Assembly: GCF_013314975.1 (NCBI RefSeq)
Contig: NZ_JABTYH010000004.1
Location: 62,001-126,000, forward strand
Source: Pseudarthrobacter oxydans
Lineage (GTDB): Bacteria; Actinomycetota; Actinomycetes; Actinomycetales; Micrococcaceae
Direction: 5' to 3'
Length of the DNA: 64,000 nucleotides
Part shown: piece by piece, positions 54,010-62,333 of the stretch
How the letters are laid out: every line of letters begins with the position of its first letter
How positions within the stretch are numbered: position 1 is the first letter of the stretch
The notes under the pieces: generated by a model
What the model was told of the DNA's origin: nothing
What the model saw: the letters and a program-made list of their open reading frames with translations, nothing else
Database searches by the model: none
Program-made: the position numbers and the translations under genes

Positions 54010-55284
54010 ATGACGTGGCTGAACAGTGCCGCCCACGCACGATGGCTCGAGGCAGAAACCGACCGGCTGGTCAATTTCGCCGCAGGGTCAAAGGTGCCCA
54101 CGGGTTTCGGCTGGCTCGACAACAACGGCAAGGTATTTGCCGACAAGCCGACCCATCTCTGGATCACCGCCCGGATGGTCCACAGTTTCGCTGTCGCCGC
54201 GCTTATGGGACGGCCGGGCGCGGGGACGCTCGTGGACCACGGCATCGCGGCGCTCAACGGGGCCTTCCACGATGATGAGTTCGGCGGCTGGTACGCCGAG
54301 ATTGACGCGAACGGGCCGGTGAACGACACCAAATCCGGCTACCAGCACTCCTTCGTGCTCCTCGCCGCCGCCAGCGCCGTTGCGGCGGACCGCCCCGGTG
54401 CACGGGAACTGCTCGACGAGGCCCTGCGGATAGCCGACACAAAGTTCTGGGACCATGAAGCCAACATGTGCTTCGACTCCTGGAACCGGGAGTTCACGGA
54501 AACCGAGGCCTACCGCGGCGGCAACGCGAGCATGCACTCGGTGGAGGCCTACCTGATCGTCGCTGACGTGACCGGCGAGGACCGCTGGCTCGAACGGGCC
54601 CTGCACATTGCCGAGGTGCTCATCCACAAATTTGCGCGCAACAACAACTACCGGGTGTTCGAGCATTTCGACCCCGAGTGGACGCCTATGCCGGAATACA
54701 ACACCGATGACCGTGCCAGCCAGTTCCGGGCCTATGGCGGGACGCCCGGCCACTGGGTTGAGTGGGCACGGCTGCTGCTGCACCTCCGTGCCGGTCTCGA
54801 GGCCCGCGGCCTGGACGTCCCGGACTGGCTGCTCGACGACGCGCGCGGCCTGTTCGACGCCGCCATCCGCGACGCCTGGCAGCCGGACGGCAATCCCGGA
54901 TTCGTGTACACGGTCGACTGGGAGGGCAAGCCGGTGGTCACCACCCGCATACGCTGGGTTCCCGCGGAGGCGATCGGCGGGGCGGCAGCACTCTACATTG
55001 CCACCGGCGAGAAGAAGTATGCGGACTGGTACGAGCGGATCTGGGACCACGCCCGCGACTGGTTCATCGACTACGAGCACGGATCCTGGAAGCAGGAGCT
55101 CGATGAGCACGGCAATGTCACCTCCACCGTGTGGTCGGGCAAGGCGGACATCTACCACCTCTGGCACTGCCTGGTAGTGCCGCGCCTTCCATTGGCGCCG
55201 GGTCTTGCTCCCGCCGTCGCGGCCGGACTGCTGGACTCACGGCTGACCGCCGCCGCGCAGGTCAGGGAACCGGCCGCCCGCTGA
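54010..55284 (+). CDS. yihS: Sulfoquinovose isomerase (YihS-like, AGE family)
   Basis: 424 aa, (alpha/alpha)6 barrel of the N-acylglucosamine 2-epimerase family. Very close in motif content to E. coli YihS: VPTGFGWLDNNGKV, THLWITARMVH, YRGGNASMHSVEAYLIV, RVFEHFDPEWTPMPEYN, GGTPGHWVEWARLL, VYTVDWEGKPVV and IYHLWHCLVVPRLPLAPG all have direct counterparts. His and Glu residues of the active site (NASMH, GHWVEW, IYHLWH) are kept. It converts SQ to 6-deoxy-6-sulfofructose, the kinase substrate. The ATG at 54010 is used because an ATG at 54005 runs into a stop. Last gene of the operon; a hairpin follows. Confidence 0.92.
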   Translation: MTWLNSAAHARWLEAETDRLVNFAAGSKVPTGFGWLDNNGKVFADKPTHLWITARMVHSFAVAALMGRPGAGTLVDHGIAALNGAFHDDEFGGWYAEIDANGPVNDTKSGYQHSFVLLAAASAVAADRPGARELLDEALRIADTKFWDHEANMCFDSWNREFTETEAYRGGNASMHSVEAYLIVADVTGEDRWLERALHIAEVLIHKFARNNNYRVFEHFDPEWTPMPEYNTDDRASQFRAYGGTPGHWVEWARLLLHLRAGLEARGLDVPDWLLDDARGLFDAAIRDAWQPDGNPGFVYTVDWEGKPVVTTRIRWVPAEAIGGAAALYIATGEKKYADWYERIWDHARDWFIDYEHGSWKQELDEHGNVTSTVWSGKADIYHLWHCLVVPRLPLAPGLAPAVAAGLLDSRLTAAAQVREPAAR

Positions 55285-55295
55285 TTCCCACGGTG

Positions 55296-55339
55296 CGTTC
55301 CCGACGCGCCGTAGACGGCACGGGGACGCGCCGGGAACG
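55296..55339 (+). terminator. Terminator hairpin after the sulfoquinovose operon
   Basis: Arms CGTTCCCGACGCG (55296-55308) and CGCGCCGGGAACG (55327-55339) pair with one mismatch around an 18-nt loop, beginning 12 nt after the isomerase stop. It is a likely end of the long + strand transcript. Confidence 0.6.
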
Positions 55340-55421
55340 GCACGGAGCAGGGGGCGGGATCCTGTAAATTTAAGGGAGGAATTGTCCGGCCAGCGAGCCG
55401 CGTTCCACCCCTCCCCCTTGA

Positions 55422-56690
55422 ATGGATCCCTCCCCCATGTCTTCCGCGATTTCCGCGCCGGCACCTGCCCGTTTTCCGTACGCCGCGATGGTGGTCCTGG
55501 CCACCATCGCCTTCACCGCCATCACCACCGAGCTCCTCCCGTCCGGGCTCCTGCCGCAGATCAGCGCCGGCCTGGACGTGTCCGAGCCGGTGGCCGGCTA
55601 CCTGGCTGCCGCCTATGCCGCGGTCATTGTGGTCACGGTGGTGCCGGCGGCCCGGCTGCTGGGGAAGATTCCGCGGCACGCGCTGCTGGTGGGGCTGGTC
55701 CTGACATTCGCCGCCAGCAACGCGATGGTGGGACTGGCGCCTGACTTCACGTCCGCGATGATTGCCCGTTTGGTGGGCGGCCTGGCCCATGGCCTGCTCT
55801 GGACCACCATGGCCCCGTTCGTCACCAGGGTGGTCCCGGCGGACAAGGTGGGCAAGGCCCTGGCCATCGTCTTCAGCGGCAACAGCCTGGGCCTGGCCAT
55901 CGGTGCTCCCGTGGGCACCGCGCTGGGCGGGTTCCTGGGCTGGCGGGCCGCGTTCATGGTGCTTGCCGGGTTCGGCCTGGTCCTCACCGTGCTGGCGTTC
56001 TTTCTCCTGCCGCGCGTCCAGCGGATTTCCGACGCCCTCCGCCCCTCGCTCCGCAAGGCCATCGCCCAGCCCGGGGTGAAGCCGGTGGCCATTGCCTGGC
56101 CGCTGCTGGTCCTGGCGCACTTCGCGCTGTTCACCTACATCGCCCCGTTCATCCGCGACGCCGGCTTCCCCGACTACGCCACCAGCCTCTCGCTCACGGT
56201 GCTGGGCGGCTCCGGGCTGCTGGGCATCTGGATCGCGGGCCTCACCGTGGACTCCCGGCCACGACGATCCCTGCTGGTGACGACGGCGGCAATCGCCCTG
56301 TCCATGTTCTTCCTGCCCCTCGCGGTGGGCAACTTCGCCGTGGCGTTGGTGCTCATGACCGTCTGGGGTGCAGGGCTTGGTGCGATCGGCATCTACAACC
56401 AGTCCGCCATCCTTCGGGCGGGCGGCGAGTACCAGGAGGCCGCGAACGGCCTCACCGTGCTGACCATCCAGCTCGGCATCACCGTGGGCGCGCTGTATGG
56501 CTCCGCGGCGCTGGTGGTGGGTGGTCCGCTGCTGGTTCCCGTGGCGGCGGCGCTGCCGGTCGTGGCAGCCTGGATCATCACCATGGCCAACAAGAAGCAC
56601 GCCTACCCGCAGGGCCCGCGGGAGCGGGTGTGGCTGGAGCCGCGGCCCATCGCCACACCGGCACCGGAGAAGGTGGGCGGGCGCTCCTAG
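55422..56690 (+). CDS. MFS transporter (DHA1, sugar-efflux/drug exporter type)
   Basis: 422 aa with 12 transmembrane helices. It has the AraJ/SotB-like pattern: TAITTELLPSGLLPQISAGLDVSEPVAGYLAAAYA at the start (in parts), then GGLAHGLLWTTMAPFVTRVVP and GNSLGLAIGAPVGTALGGFLGWRAAF (motif C-like). Relatives export drugs or sugars. Start ATG 55422 or ATG 55437 (MSSAISAP); no strong ribosome site for either. A TGTAAATTTAAGGGAGG element lies just upstream. It may be unrelated to the sulfoquinovose genes because a hairpin separates them. Confidence 0.86.
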   Translation: MDPSPMSSAISAPAPARFPYAAMVVLATIAFTAITTELLPSGLLPQISAGLDVSEPVAGYLAAAYAAVIVVTVVPAARLLGKIPRHALLVGLVLTFAASNAMVGLAPDFTSAMIARLVGGLAHGLLWTTMAPFVTRVVPADKVGKALAIVFSGNSLGLAIGAPVGTALGGFLGWRAAFMVLAGFGLVLTVLAFFLLPRVQRISDALRPSLRKAIAQPGVKPVAIAWPLLVLAHFALFTYIAPFIRDAGFPDYATSLSLTVLGGSGLLGIWIAGLTVDSRPRRSLLVTTAAIALSMFFLPLAVGNFAVALVLMTVWGAGLGAIGIYNQSAILRAGGEYQEAANGLTVLTIQLGITVGALYGSAALVVGGPLLVPVAAALPVVAAWIITMANKKHAYPQGPRERVWLEPRPIATPAPEKVGGRS

Positions 56691-56717
56691 GCTCCTCCCA
56701 CAAACCAGAGAAATCCC

Positions 56718-56747
56718 TTGATAGGTGACCATATGGTCACCTATCAT
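56718..56747 (+). promoter_or_regulatory. Promoter of the ArsR-SRPBCC gene
   Basis: TTGATA (56718-56723), 18 bp, TATCAT (56742-56747). A start 6-8 nt downstream would fall at about 56754, the first base of the ATG at 56755, and no ribosome site is present, so the mRNA is probably leaderless. Confidence 0.6.
56720..56745. promoter_or_regulatory. Perfect 26-bp palindromic operator
   Basis: GATAGGTGACCAT followed by its exact reverse complement ATGGTCACCTATC, without spacer. It fills the promoter from the -35 to the -10, so a bound ArsR dimer would exclude RNA polymerase. The regulator encoded 9 bp downstream is the obvious ligand. Confidence 0.85.
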
Positions 56748-56754
56748 TTTCTTT

Positions 56755-57507
56755 ATGGACGCAGTGTTCAAGGCACTCTCCGACCCCACACGCAGGGACC
56801 TCCTCGATGAACTGTTCCGCGAGGACGGACAGTCCCTGAGCGCGCTCGAGGCACGCTTCGACATGACCCGCTTCGGCATTGCCAAGCACCTCAAGCTCCT
56901 GGAAGATGCGGGCCTGGTGGTGACCCGCCGTCGGGGGCGTGAAAAGCTGCATTTCCTGAATCCCGCGCCCATCAGGCTTATCCACGACCGCTGGGTGAGC
57001 AAATATTCAGAACCATGGGCCGCTGGCCTCAGCGACCTCAAATCCAGATTGGAAAGTCCCATGGAAAAGATCTTCGAAATCTACATCAAGACCACGCCGG
57101 AACGGCTCTGGGAAGCCATCACGGACAGTGACATCCGCAGCAAGTACCAGTTCGGGAACACCATAGAAACGGACTGGACGCCGGGCAGCAGCTTCACCAT
57201 GAACAACGTCAAGGCGGGTGCTCCGCTGGGCGAGGGCGAGAACCTGGAGGTGGACCCGCCCCGGCGGCTGGTCCAGACCATGCGGGCCCTCTGGGGCGAG
57301 GACGTCAAGGCCGAGGGGACCTCGAAGGTCACGTGGGAGATCGAGCCGGTGGGCGATTCCTGCCGCCTGACCGTCACCCACAGCGACCTCCGCGAAGGCG
57401 CCAACGAACAGCTCTACGGCGGCTGGCCGATGATCCTCTCCGGGCTGAAGACCTGGCTGGAGACCGGTGAGACGCTGACGACCCCGGGCTCGCTGATGTA
57501 CACCTAG
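56755..57507 (+). CDS. ArsR-type HTH fused to an SRPBCC (AHSA1) ligand-binding domain
   Basis: 250 aa. Residues 1-95 are an ArsR winged helix (DAVFKALSDPTRRDLLDELF, LSALEARFDMTRFGIAKHLKLLEDAGLVVTRRRGREKLHFLN in parts). Residues about 102-250 are an AHSA1/SRPBCC domain (EKIFEIYIKTTPERLWEAITDSDIRSKYQFG..., GEGENLEVDPPRRLVQTMRALWG). No metal-binding Cys of classical ArsR sensors are present, so the hydrophobic SRPBCC pocket is the likely sensor. In many genomes these two domains are separate adjacent genes; here they are one protein. It is convergent with the MFS gene at 57525. Autoregulation is suggested by its operator. Confidence 0.85.
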   Translation: MDAVFKALSDPTRRDLLDELFREDGQSLSALEARFDMTRFGIAKHLKLLEDAGLVVTRRRGREKLHFLNPAPIRLIHDRWVSKYSEPWAAGLSDLKSRLESPMEKIFEIYIKTTPERLWEAITDSDIRSKYQFGNTIETDWTPGSSFTMNNVKAGAPLGEGENLEVDPPRRLVQTMRALWGEDVKAEGTSKVTWEIEPVGDSCRLTVTHSDLREGANEQLYGGWPMILSGLKTWLETGETLTTPGSLMYT

Positions 57508-57524
57508 GCGCGCCTCCAGCGGTC

Positions 57525-58904
57525 CTACTCCGTCCGCTGCCTCCACAGCAGGCTCACGGCGAACGTCACCACGCACAGGACCAGCATTGCCAGGACCATC
57601 CGGGCCCAGCTTTCCTGGTCCACGCCGCCGCCCGCGAACACGCCGATCATCACCGTGGCCGTGATCGCGCCGACGTACCGGCACGTCTGGTAGATGCCCG
57701 CCGCGACGCCCCGTTCCTGGGGCCGGATGGACACGAACATGCCCTGGTTGGTGGCGATGCCCACGGTCCCGTACGGAATACCCATCAGTGCTGTCAGCAC
57801 CACCACGAGCGGGATCGCCAGGGTGCCGGTGAGCAGCCACATCAGGGCGGCGGCCACGGTCAGGAGCACGACGCCGGCAACCAGCACCCGCCGCACGCCG
57901 AACCTTCCCATCGCTTTCACCGCCCAGGGGGTGGCCAGGACGGACATGCCCGCCAGGGGCAGCATCAGCAGGCCCACCGCGCCGGGCCCGTAGCCGCCGG
58001 CCTCCTGCAGGAGCTGGGGAAGGCCGAAGAAGACGAAGTAATAGACGCTGCTGAAAACCGCGAAGCCGAGATAGATGAGCATGAGGGACCTGTTGCGGCC
58101 CAGGAGCCTCAGGTCCAGGAACGGGCGGGCAAAGCGGAGCTCCCGCCAGGCGAACAGTGCCGCCACTGCCGTTCCCGCGCCCAGCATCCACCAGCGGTAG
58201 CCCGCCACGACATTTAGGGCGGCCATCATCACCAGCAGCAGCGCGGTGACAAAGCCCAGGATGCCGGGAATGTCCGAGTCCCGCAGCAACTCGGCCACGC
58301 TGCCGCGTTCCCGGGCTTTGTCCGCCGGCGCCGCCCGCCGCACGATCAGCAGCGCTGCGAGCGCAAGCGGGACGTTGACCAGGAACAACGCCTCCCAGCC
58401 CACGAAGCCCACCAGCAGCCCTCCGATCACAGGCCCCACCGCTGCCGCCGATGTGTTGGCCATCTGCAGGGTGCCCAGCGGACGTGCCGGTTCCACGTTG
58501 GCCCGGTGCGCAATGGCGCCCACCATCACCACGGCGCTGGGATAGGCGGTGGCCGTGCCCAGCGCCATCACGGCCCGGGCCACGCAGAGCAGCGCAAAGT
58601 TCGGGGCGAACGGCGCCATCGCGCAGGTCAGCGCCACCAGCGCCATGCCCAGCATGAACATCCGCCTCGGCCCAAACCTGTCCGCAAGCCTGCCCATCAC
58701 CGGCTGGCCCGCCGCTGAGGCAAGGTAAAACGAGGTGACCACCCAGGTGACCGCGGCGACGTCGAGCCCAAAATCAGCGCGGAGCACCACCAGGGCGACG
58801 GCGATCATGGAGGAGTTGAGGGGGTTCAGTGCCGTGCCCAGGCTGAGGCCGGCGACGGCCAGTGCAGTCCGGGTTTTGTTGCTCACGGAAACAGTCTGCT
58901 GCAT
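57525..58904 (-). CDS. MFS drug transporter (DHA2-like, 14-TM group)
   Basis: 459 aa with about 14 transmembrane helices. Key motifs are LNSSMIAVALVVLRADFGLDVAAVTWVVTSFYLASAAGQPVMGRLADRFGPRRMFMLG (in parts; MGRLADRFGPRR is motif A) and NVPLALAALLIVRRA after TM6. It is probably a proton-coupled exporter of drugs or other small molecules. Transcribed alone, convergent with the ArsR-SRPBCC gene across 17 bp; the regulator may also affect it, though no copy of its operator was seen in front of this gene. Confidence 0.88.
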   Translation of the reverse strand: MQQTVSVSNKTRTALAVAGLSLGTALNPLNSSMIAVALVVLRADFGLDVAAVTWVVTSFYLASAAGQPVMGRLADRFGPRRMFMLGMALVALTCAMAPFAPNFALLCVARAVMALGTATAYPSAVVMVGAIAHRANVEPARPLGTLQMANTSAAAVGPVIGGLLVGFVGWEALFLVNVPLALAALLIVRRAAPADKARERGSVAELLRDSDIPGILGFVTALLLVMMAALNVVAGYRWWMLGAGTAVAALFAWRELRFARPFLDLRLLGRNRSLMLIYLGFAVFSSVYYFVFFGLPQLLQEAGGYGPGAVGLLMLPLAGMSVLATPWAVKAMGRFGVRRVLVAGVVLLTVAAALMWLLTGTLAIPLVVVLTALMGIPYGTVGIATNQGMFVSIRPQERGVAAGIYQTCRYVGAITATVMIGVFAGGGVDQESWARMVLAMLVLCVVTFAVSLLWRQRTE

Positions 58905-58934
58905 ACCGCCGGGCCGGCGCGACTTTGAGGAAAC

Positions 58935-59852
58935 CTACCGTGCCAGGGCGCCTGGCTGGACGGGCGGGAACAGGCTTTCTTCAACAATGCCGGTGAGCCT
59001 GCGGATCACCTCGGACTGGCCAGGCAATTCCATACCCTCGGGATTCTCGGTGTAGATCACCAGCACAAAGGCCGAGCCGCGGTAGCTCAGCACGGCGGCG
59101 TCGTGAAGGGCGCCGCCCAACTCCCCATACTTGTGGAACACGTCAACGCCGGCCTGTGACCCTGCCGGGATCAGGTCCTCGTTGTTGGTCTCCTGCATGT
59201 AGCCGAGCAACTGGGCCGTGTGGTCCTCATCCAGGAGGTCCCCGGCGTACAGCTTCTTCAGGACCAGGGCCATATCCGCGGGCGCCAGGCGGTTCTCCTC
59301 CGGGTCATAGGTGACGCCGATTGAGGCTGCGTAGCCTGTCAGCTCCGGGTATCCCACGGCGTCCATCAGCAAAAGCCAGGAATCGTTGTTGCTTTGGTTC
59401 ACCATGGCTTCAAGCTGGAACGCCGCGTCGTAGTCCCCCAGCGGCCCGTTTAGGTCAGCTTTTCCGGTTTCAACCAGATGGTAGTAGGCCGCGGCCGTGA
59501 TGATCTTCGCCGTGCTGGCGGCCGCGAATTCGTCCATGTCACCGAAGGCCAGCGCCGCGTCACCCGATACGTCAGCCAGAGCCAGCCCGATCCTGTAGCC
59601 GGTGTCCTCCGCCAGGACGGCGTCGATGCGGTCCTGGAGTGACGCCGGGGCAACAGCCACCGGGGTCTCCTGGATGGCTGCTGGGACCGGGACTGCCGTG
59701 CCGGAGAAGGGCACGGAACGGACTGCGGCCACACCAACGATTGCCGCAATGACCTGTGCCACGGCGGAGAACAGCGCCACCAGCCTCTTCCGCACCCGGC
59801 GGGGCTGGCGGAAATGGCGCCCGGCCGGGCGCAGCCGCGGGTCCGCCGCCAT
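58935..59852 (-). CDS. Membrane-anchored beta-lactamase-fold serine hydrolase
   Basis: 305 aa. A basic N-terminus and one hydrophobic helix (about residues 26-46, VALFSAVAQVIAAIVGVAAV) anchor or export it. The catalytic domain has the Ser-x-x-Lys motif in AASTAKIITAA, SNN (in NQSNNDSW) for the S-D-N element, and KYG (in VFHKYGELGG) for K-T-G. The stretch where a class A enzyme has the E166 omega loop is short and lacks ExxLN, so efficient beta-lactam hydrolysis is doubtful. A cell-wall hydrolase or penicillin-binding role is possible. AGGAGC precedes ATG 59852. Confidence 0.8.
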   Translation of the reverse strand: MAADPRLRPAGRHFRQPRRVRKRLVALFSAVAQVIAAIVGVAAVRSVPFSGTAVPVPAAIQETPVAVAPASLQDRIDAVLAEDTGYRIGLALADVSGDAALAFGDMDEFAAASTAKIITAAAYYHLVETGKADLNGPLGDYDAAFQLEAMVNQSNNDSWLLLMDAVGYPELTGYAASIGVTYDPEENRLAPADMALVLKKLYAGDLLDEDHTAQLLGYMQETNNEDLIPAGSQAGVDVFHKYGELGGALHDAAVLSYRGSAFVLVIYTENPEGMELPGQSEVIRRLTGIVEESLFPPVQPGALAR

Positions 59853-59903
59853 GTGAGCTCCTGCCACCTCGACGATCACACAATCGGACGGATGCCCTGC
59901 ACG

Positions 59904-60254
59904 TCAGCGGGTGCGGCTCGCCAGGGCCCCATCGAGGAACTCCAGGTGCGCGGGCTTCACGGTCACAGCATCGCCGGCGTATTCGGGATGCTTGGCGAGG
60001 AATTTCTTAATGAAGGGGCAGACAGGAACAATGCCCACGCCCGCCCTGACCGTCTCGTCCAGGGCAACGGTGGCGAGCTGGCCCGCCAGGCCCTGCCCGC
60101 CGTATTCCTCATTGATCACCGTGTGGTAGAAAATCCGCTCCGGCGAGGCGCCGCCGTCGTACTCCTTGTACGCCGCCTTGCCAATCACATTGCCGGCGTC
60201 GAGGATCTCGAAGCGGTCGCGGTCGGGGTTATGGCGGACGGTGATGTCACTCAA
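59904..60254 (-). CDS. GNAT-family acetyltransferase (YjdJ type)
   Basis: 116 aa, the short YjdJ/NATD1 form. VINEEYGGQGLAGQLATVALDETVRAG carries the acetyl-CoA loop (Q/G-x-G-x-A), then IVPVCPFIKKFLAKHPEYAG, the conserved C-P-F/Y...HPEY end. Its role is not known; it may acetylate a protein N-terminus or small molecule. The start is TTG at 60254, 8 nt after AAGGAG; no ATG gives the conserved N-terminus SDITVRHN. Confidence 0.86.
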   Translation of the reverse strand: MSDITVRHNPDRDRFEILDAGNVIGKAAYKEYDGGASPERIFYHTVINEEYGGQGLAGQLATVALDETVRAGVGIVPVCPFIKKFLAKHPEYAGDAVTVKPAHLEFLDGALASRTR

Positions 60255-60384
60255 GGGGATCTCCTTCGATGCGGTGTGTCCTTCAGCCTAACCTCAGCCG
60301 AAGGGCATCTATTTCCGCACCCGTCCCTTACCGGACATCACCGTCCCGCCGCCCCGCCTGCGGCGCCGCCTGGCCCGTTCCGGC

Positions 60385-61602
60385 CTAGCTCAGGTAGCCG
60401 TTCGGGTTGAGGACGTACTTGGTGGCAGCACCCGCGTCGAACTCCGCGTAGCCCTGGGGCGCCTCTTCAAGCGTGATGGCCTTGGCGTTCACGTTCTTGG
60501 CGATGTGCACCTTGTCGTTCAGGATGGCCATCATCAGCTGCCGGTTGTACTTCATCACGGGGCACTGGCCCGTGGTGAAGCTCAGCGACTTCGCCCAACC
60601 GGTACCCAGGCTCAGGCTCAGGGCACCCTTCTTGGCTGCCTCGTCGACGCCGCCCGGATCGCCCGTCACATACAGCCCCGGGATGCCCAGCGCACCGCCG
60701 GCAGCGGTGATGTCCATCAGCGAGTTCAACACCGTGGCCGGAGCCTCCTCGGCGTCCTTGCCGTGTCCGTGGCCGCGCGCCTCGAAGCCCACCGCATCCA
60801 CGCCGCAGTCCACTTCCGGCACACCCAGGATCTGCTCGATCTGCTCCGCCGGTCCCCCCTTGGTGAGGTCCACCGTTTCGCAGCCGAAGCTGCGCGCCCG
60901 CGCCAGCCTGTCCTCGTTCAGGTCGCCCACAATCACGACGGCGGCGCCCAGCAGGTGAGCGCTGGTAGCCGCTGCCAGGCCTACGGGACCGGCCCCCGCA
61001 ATGTACACCGTGGACCCAACCCCCACGCCGGCAGTCACGGCACCGTGGAATCCCGTGGGGAAGATGTCCGAGAGCATGGCCAAGTCAAGGATTTTCTCCA
61101 TGGCCCGGTCCTTGTCCGGGAACTTCAGCAGGTTCCAGTCGGCGTACGGCACCAGCACGTAATTGGCCTGGCCGCCCACCCAGCCGCCCATGTCCACGTA
61201 TCCGTAGGCGCTGCCCGGACGGTCCGGGTTCACGTTCAGGCAGATGCCCGTCTTGCGCTCCTTGCAGTTCCGGCAGCGGCCGCAGGCAATGTTGAACGGG
61301 ACTGAACAAAGGTCCCCCACCTTGATGAATTCAACGTCGCGGCCAACTTCCACCACTTCGCCGGTGATCTCGTGCCCCAGCACCAGGTCCGGCGGTGCGG
61401 TGGTGCGGCCGCGCACCATGTGCTGGTCCGAGCCACAGATGTTGGTGGCCACAGTCTTCAGGATCACGCCATGGTTGACGGCGCGTCCGACGTTTGCCGG
61501 GTTGACCCCCGGCCCGTCCTTCAGTTCGAACGTGGGGTAGTCGATGTCGATCAGTTCGACTTTCCCGGGGCCCTTGTAGGCAACGGCTTTGTTCCCTGTC
61601 AT
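60385..61602 (-). CDS. fdhA: Glutathione-independent formaldehyde dehydrogenase
   Basis: 405 aa zinc-dependent medium-chain dehydrogenase. Catalytic zinc residues are in NICGSDQHMVRGR and LGHEITG; structural zinc is CGRCRNCKERKTGICLN (C-x2-C-x2-C-x7-C). The cofactor loop is IAGAGPVGLAAA, with Asp in VGDLNEDRL for NAD. The long inserted loop (GYVDMGGWVGGQANYVLVPYAD) is characteristic of Pseudomonas-type FdhA, which binds NAD tightly. It oxidises formaldehyde to formate. AGGAG precedes the ATG. The formate-dehydrogenase-like gene lies 730 nt away on the same strand. Confidence 0.9.
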   Translation of the reverse strand: MTGNKAVAYKGPGKVELIDIDYPTFELKDGPGVNPANVGRAVNHGVILKTVATNICGSDQHMVRGRTTAPPDLVLGHEITGEVVEVGRDVEFIKVGDLCSVPFNIACGRCRNCKERKTGICLNVNPDRPGSAYGYVDMGGWVGGQANYVLVPYADWNLLKFPDKDRAMEKILDLAMLSDIFPTGFHGAVTAGVGVGSTVYIAGAGPVGLAAATSAHLLGAAVVIVGDLNEDRLARARSFGCETVDLTKGGPAEQIEQILGVPEVDCGVDAVGFEARGHGHGKDAEEAPATVLNSLMDITAAGGALGIPGLYVTGDPGGVDEAAKKGALSLSLGTGWAKSLSFTTGQCPVMKYNRQLMMAILNDKVHIAKNVNAKAITLEEAPQGYAEFDAGAATKYVLNPNGYLS

Positions 61603-61928
61603 CTTTTTCTCCTGTTATCCCACGGTTCACCCGGTAGGGCGGCCGTGATTCATGAGTGGTGATGCACACCCCGCCGGACCGGCACCGTCCAGCATCTGCT
61701 GATGGCTGGGGAATCAGTTGCCGGAGAGCATCCTCGAGTGGGGTGCGCCCAGTCTAAGCACGGACAGCCGCCATAGCTAGAGGTAGTAAGCCCGGCTGAC
61801 TACCCGTTTATGAATTGGGGGTTACGCGGGCATCCGCCGGAACCGATGACTTCCGCTGCGAAGCCTTGTAGTCTCGGCACGGAGGACGATCCAATGTCCC
61901 GACACTGACGGAAAACCAAGGAGCGGAC
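61603..61928. other. 326-nt intergenic region between fdhA and the DUF6457 gene
   Basis: Divergent promoters for fdhA (minus) and the DUF6457 gene (plus) must lie here. No tRNA, riboswitch, SECIS element or convincing operator was found. CCAAGGAG just before 61929 is the ribosome site of the downstream gene. Confidence 0.6.
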
Positions 61929-62258
61929 ATGCCAGCCAACGAGGACGAAATGCAGATCCTGGACCAATGGAGCAACCGGCTGGCCCAGGCGCTGCAGATC
62001 CTGGACCTGAAGGTGGACCACGATCTGCTCCTGGACCTGGCCCGCAAGTCTGCCGACTCCGTGACCCATGCCGCGGCCCCGATCACCACCTTCATGGTGG
62101 GCTACGCCGCCGGCCTGGAAGCCGGAACGGGCAGCGCCGGCACCAAGGACGCATCAACGGCCTCCGTGGCGAAAGCGGCAGACGTGGCCTTCCAGCTGTG
62201 CGAGGACGGGCACGACGGCGGCCCGGCCAGCAAGGGCTGGGCGGACACAGCCCAATAG
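61929..62258 (+). CDS. DUF6457-like small protein, molybdenum-cofactor associated
   Basis: 109 aa. Helical, with DQWSNRLAQALQILDLKVDHDLLLDLARKSADSVTHAAAPITTFMVGYAAGLEAG (in parts) matching the DUF6457 domain. To my knowledge this domain often sits at the end of, or beside, MobA-like molybdenum-cofactor enzymes in actinobacteria. The neighbouring convergent gene encodes a molybdopterin enzyme, which fits a role in cofactor insertion or enzyme maturation. AAGGAG precedes the ATG. Confidence 0.7.
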   Translation: MPANEDEMQILDQWSNRLAQALQILDLKVDHDLLLDLARKSADSVTHAAAPITTFMVGYAAGLEAGTGSAGTKDASTASVAKAADVAFQLCEDGHDGGPASKGWADTAQ

Positions 62259-62284
62259 CGGCCCTGGCCCGCAAACGCTGTGAT

Positions 62285-62313
62285 GGCCCGCGCCGCTTAT
62301 GCGGGCGCGGGCC
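62285..62313. terminator. Terminator hairpin between convergent genes
   Basis: GGCCCGCGCC (62285-62294) pairs perfectly with GGCGCGGGCC (62304-62313) over a 9-nt loop, between the DUF6457 gene and the convergent molybdopterin gene. There is no U-run. Confidence 0.75.
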
Positions 62314-62333
62314 GCTCGTGTTAGCCAGGCACC

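Noticed and set aside
61603..61928. Selenocysteine tRNA or SECIS element near the formate-dehydrogenase-like gene.
   Set aside because: No cloverleaf or SECIS-like hairpin and no in-frame UGA in the visible coding sequence.
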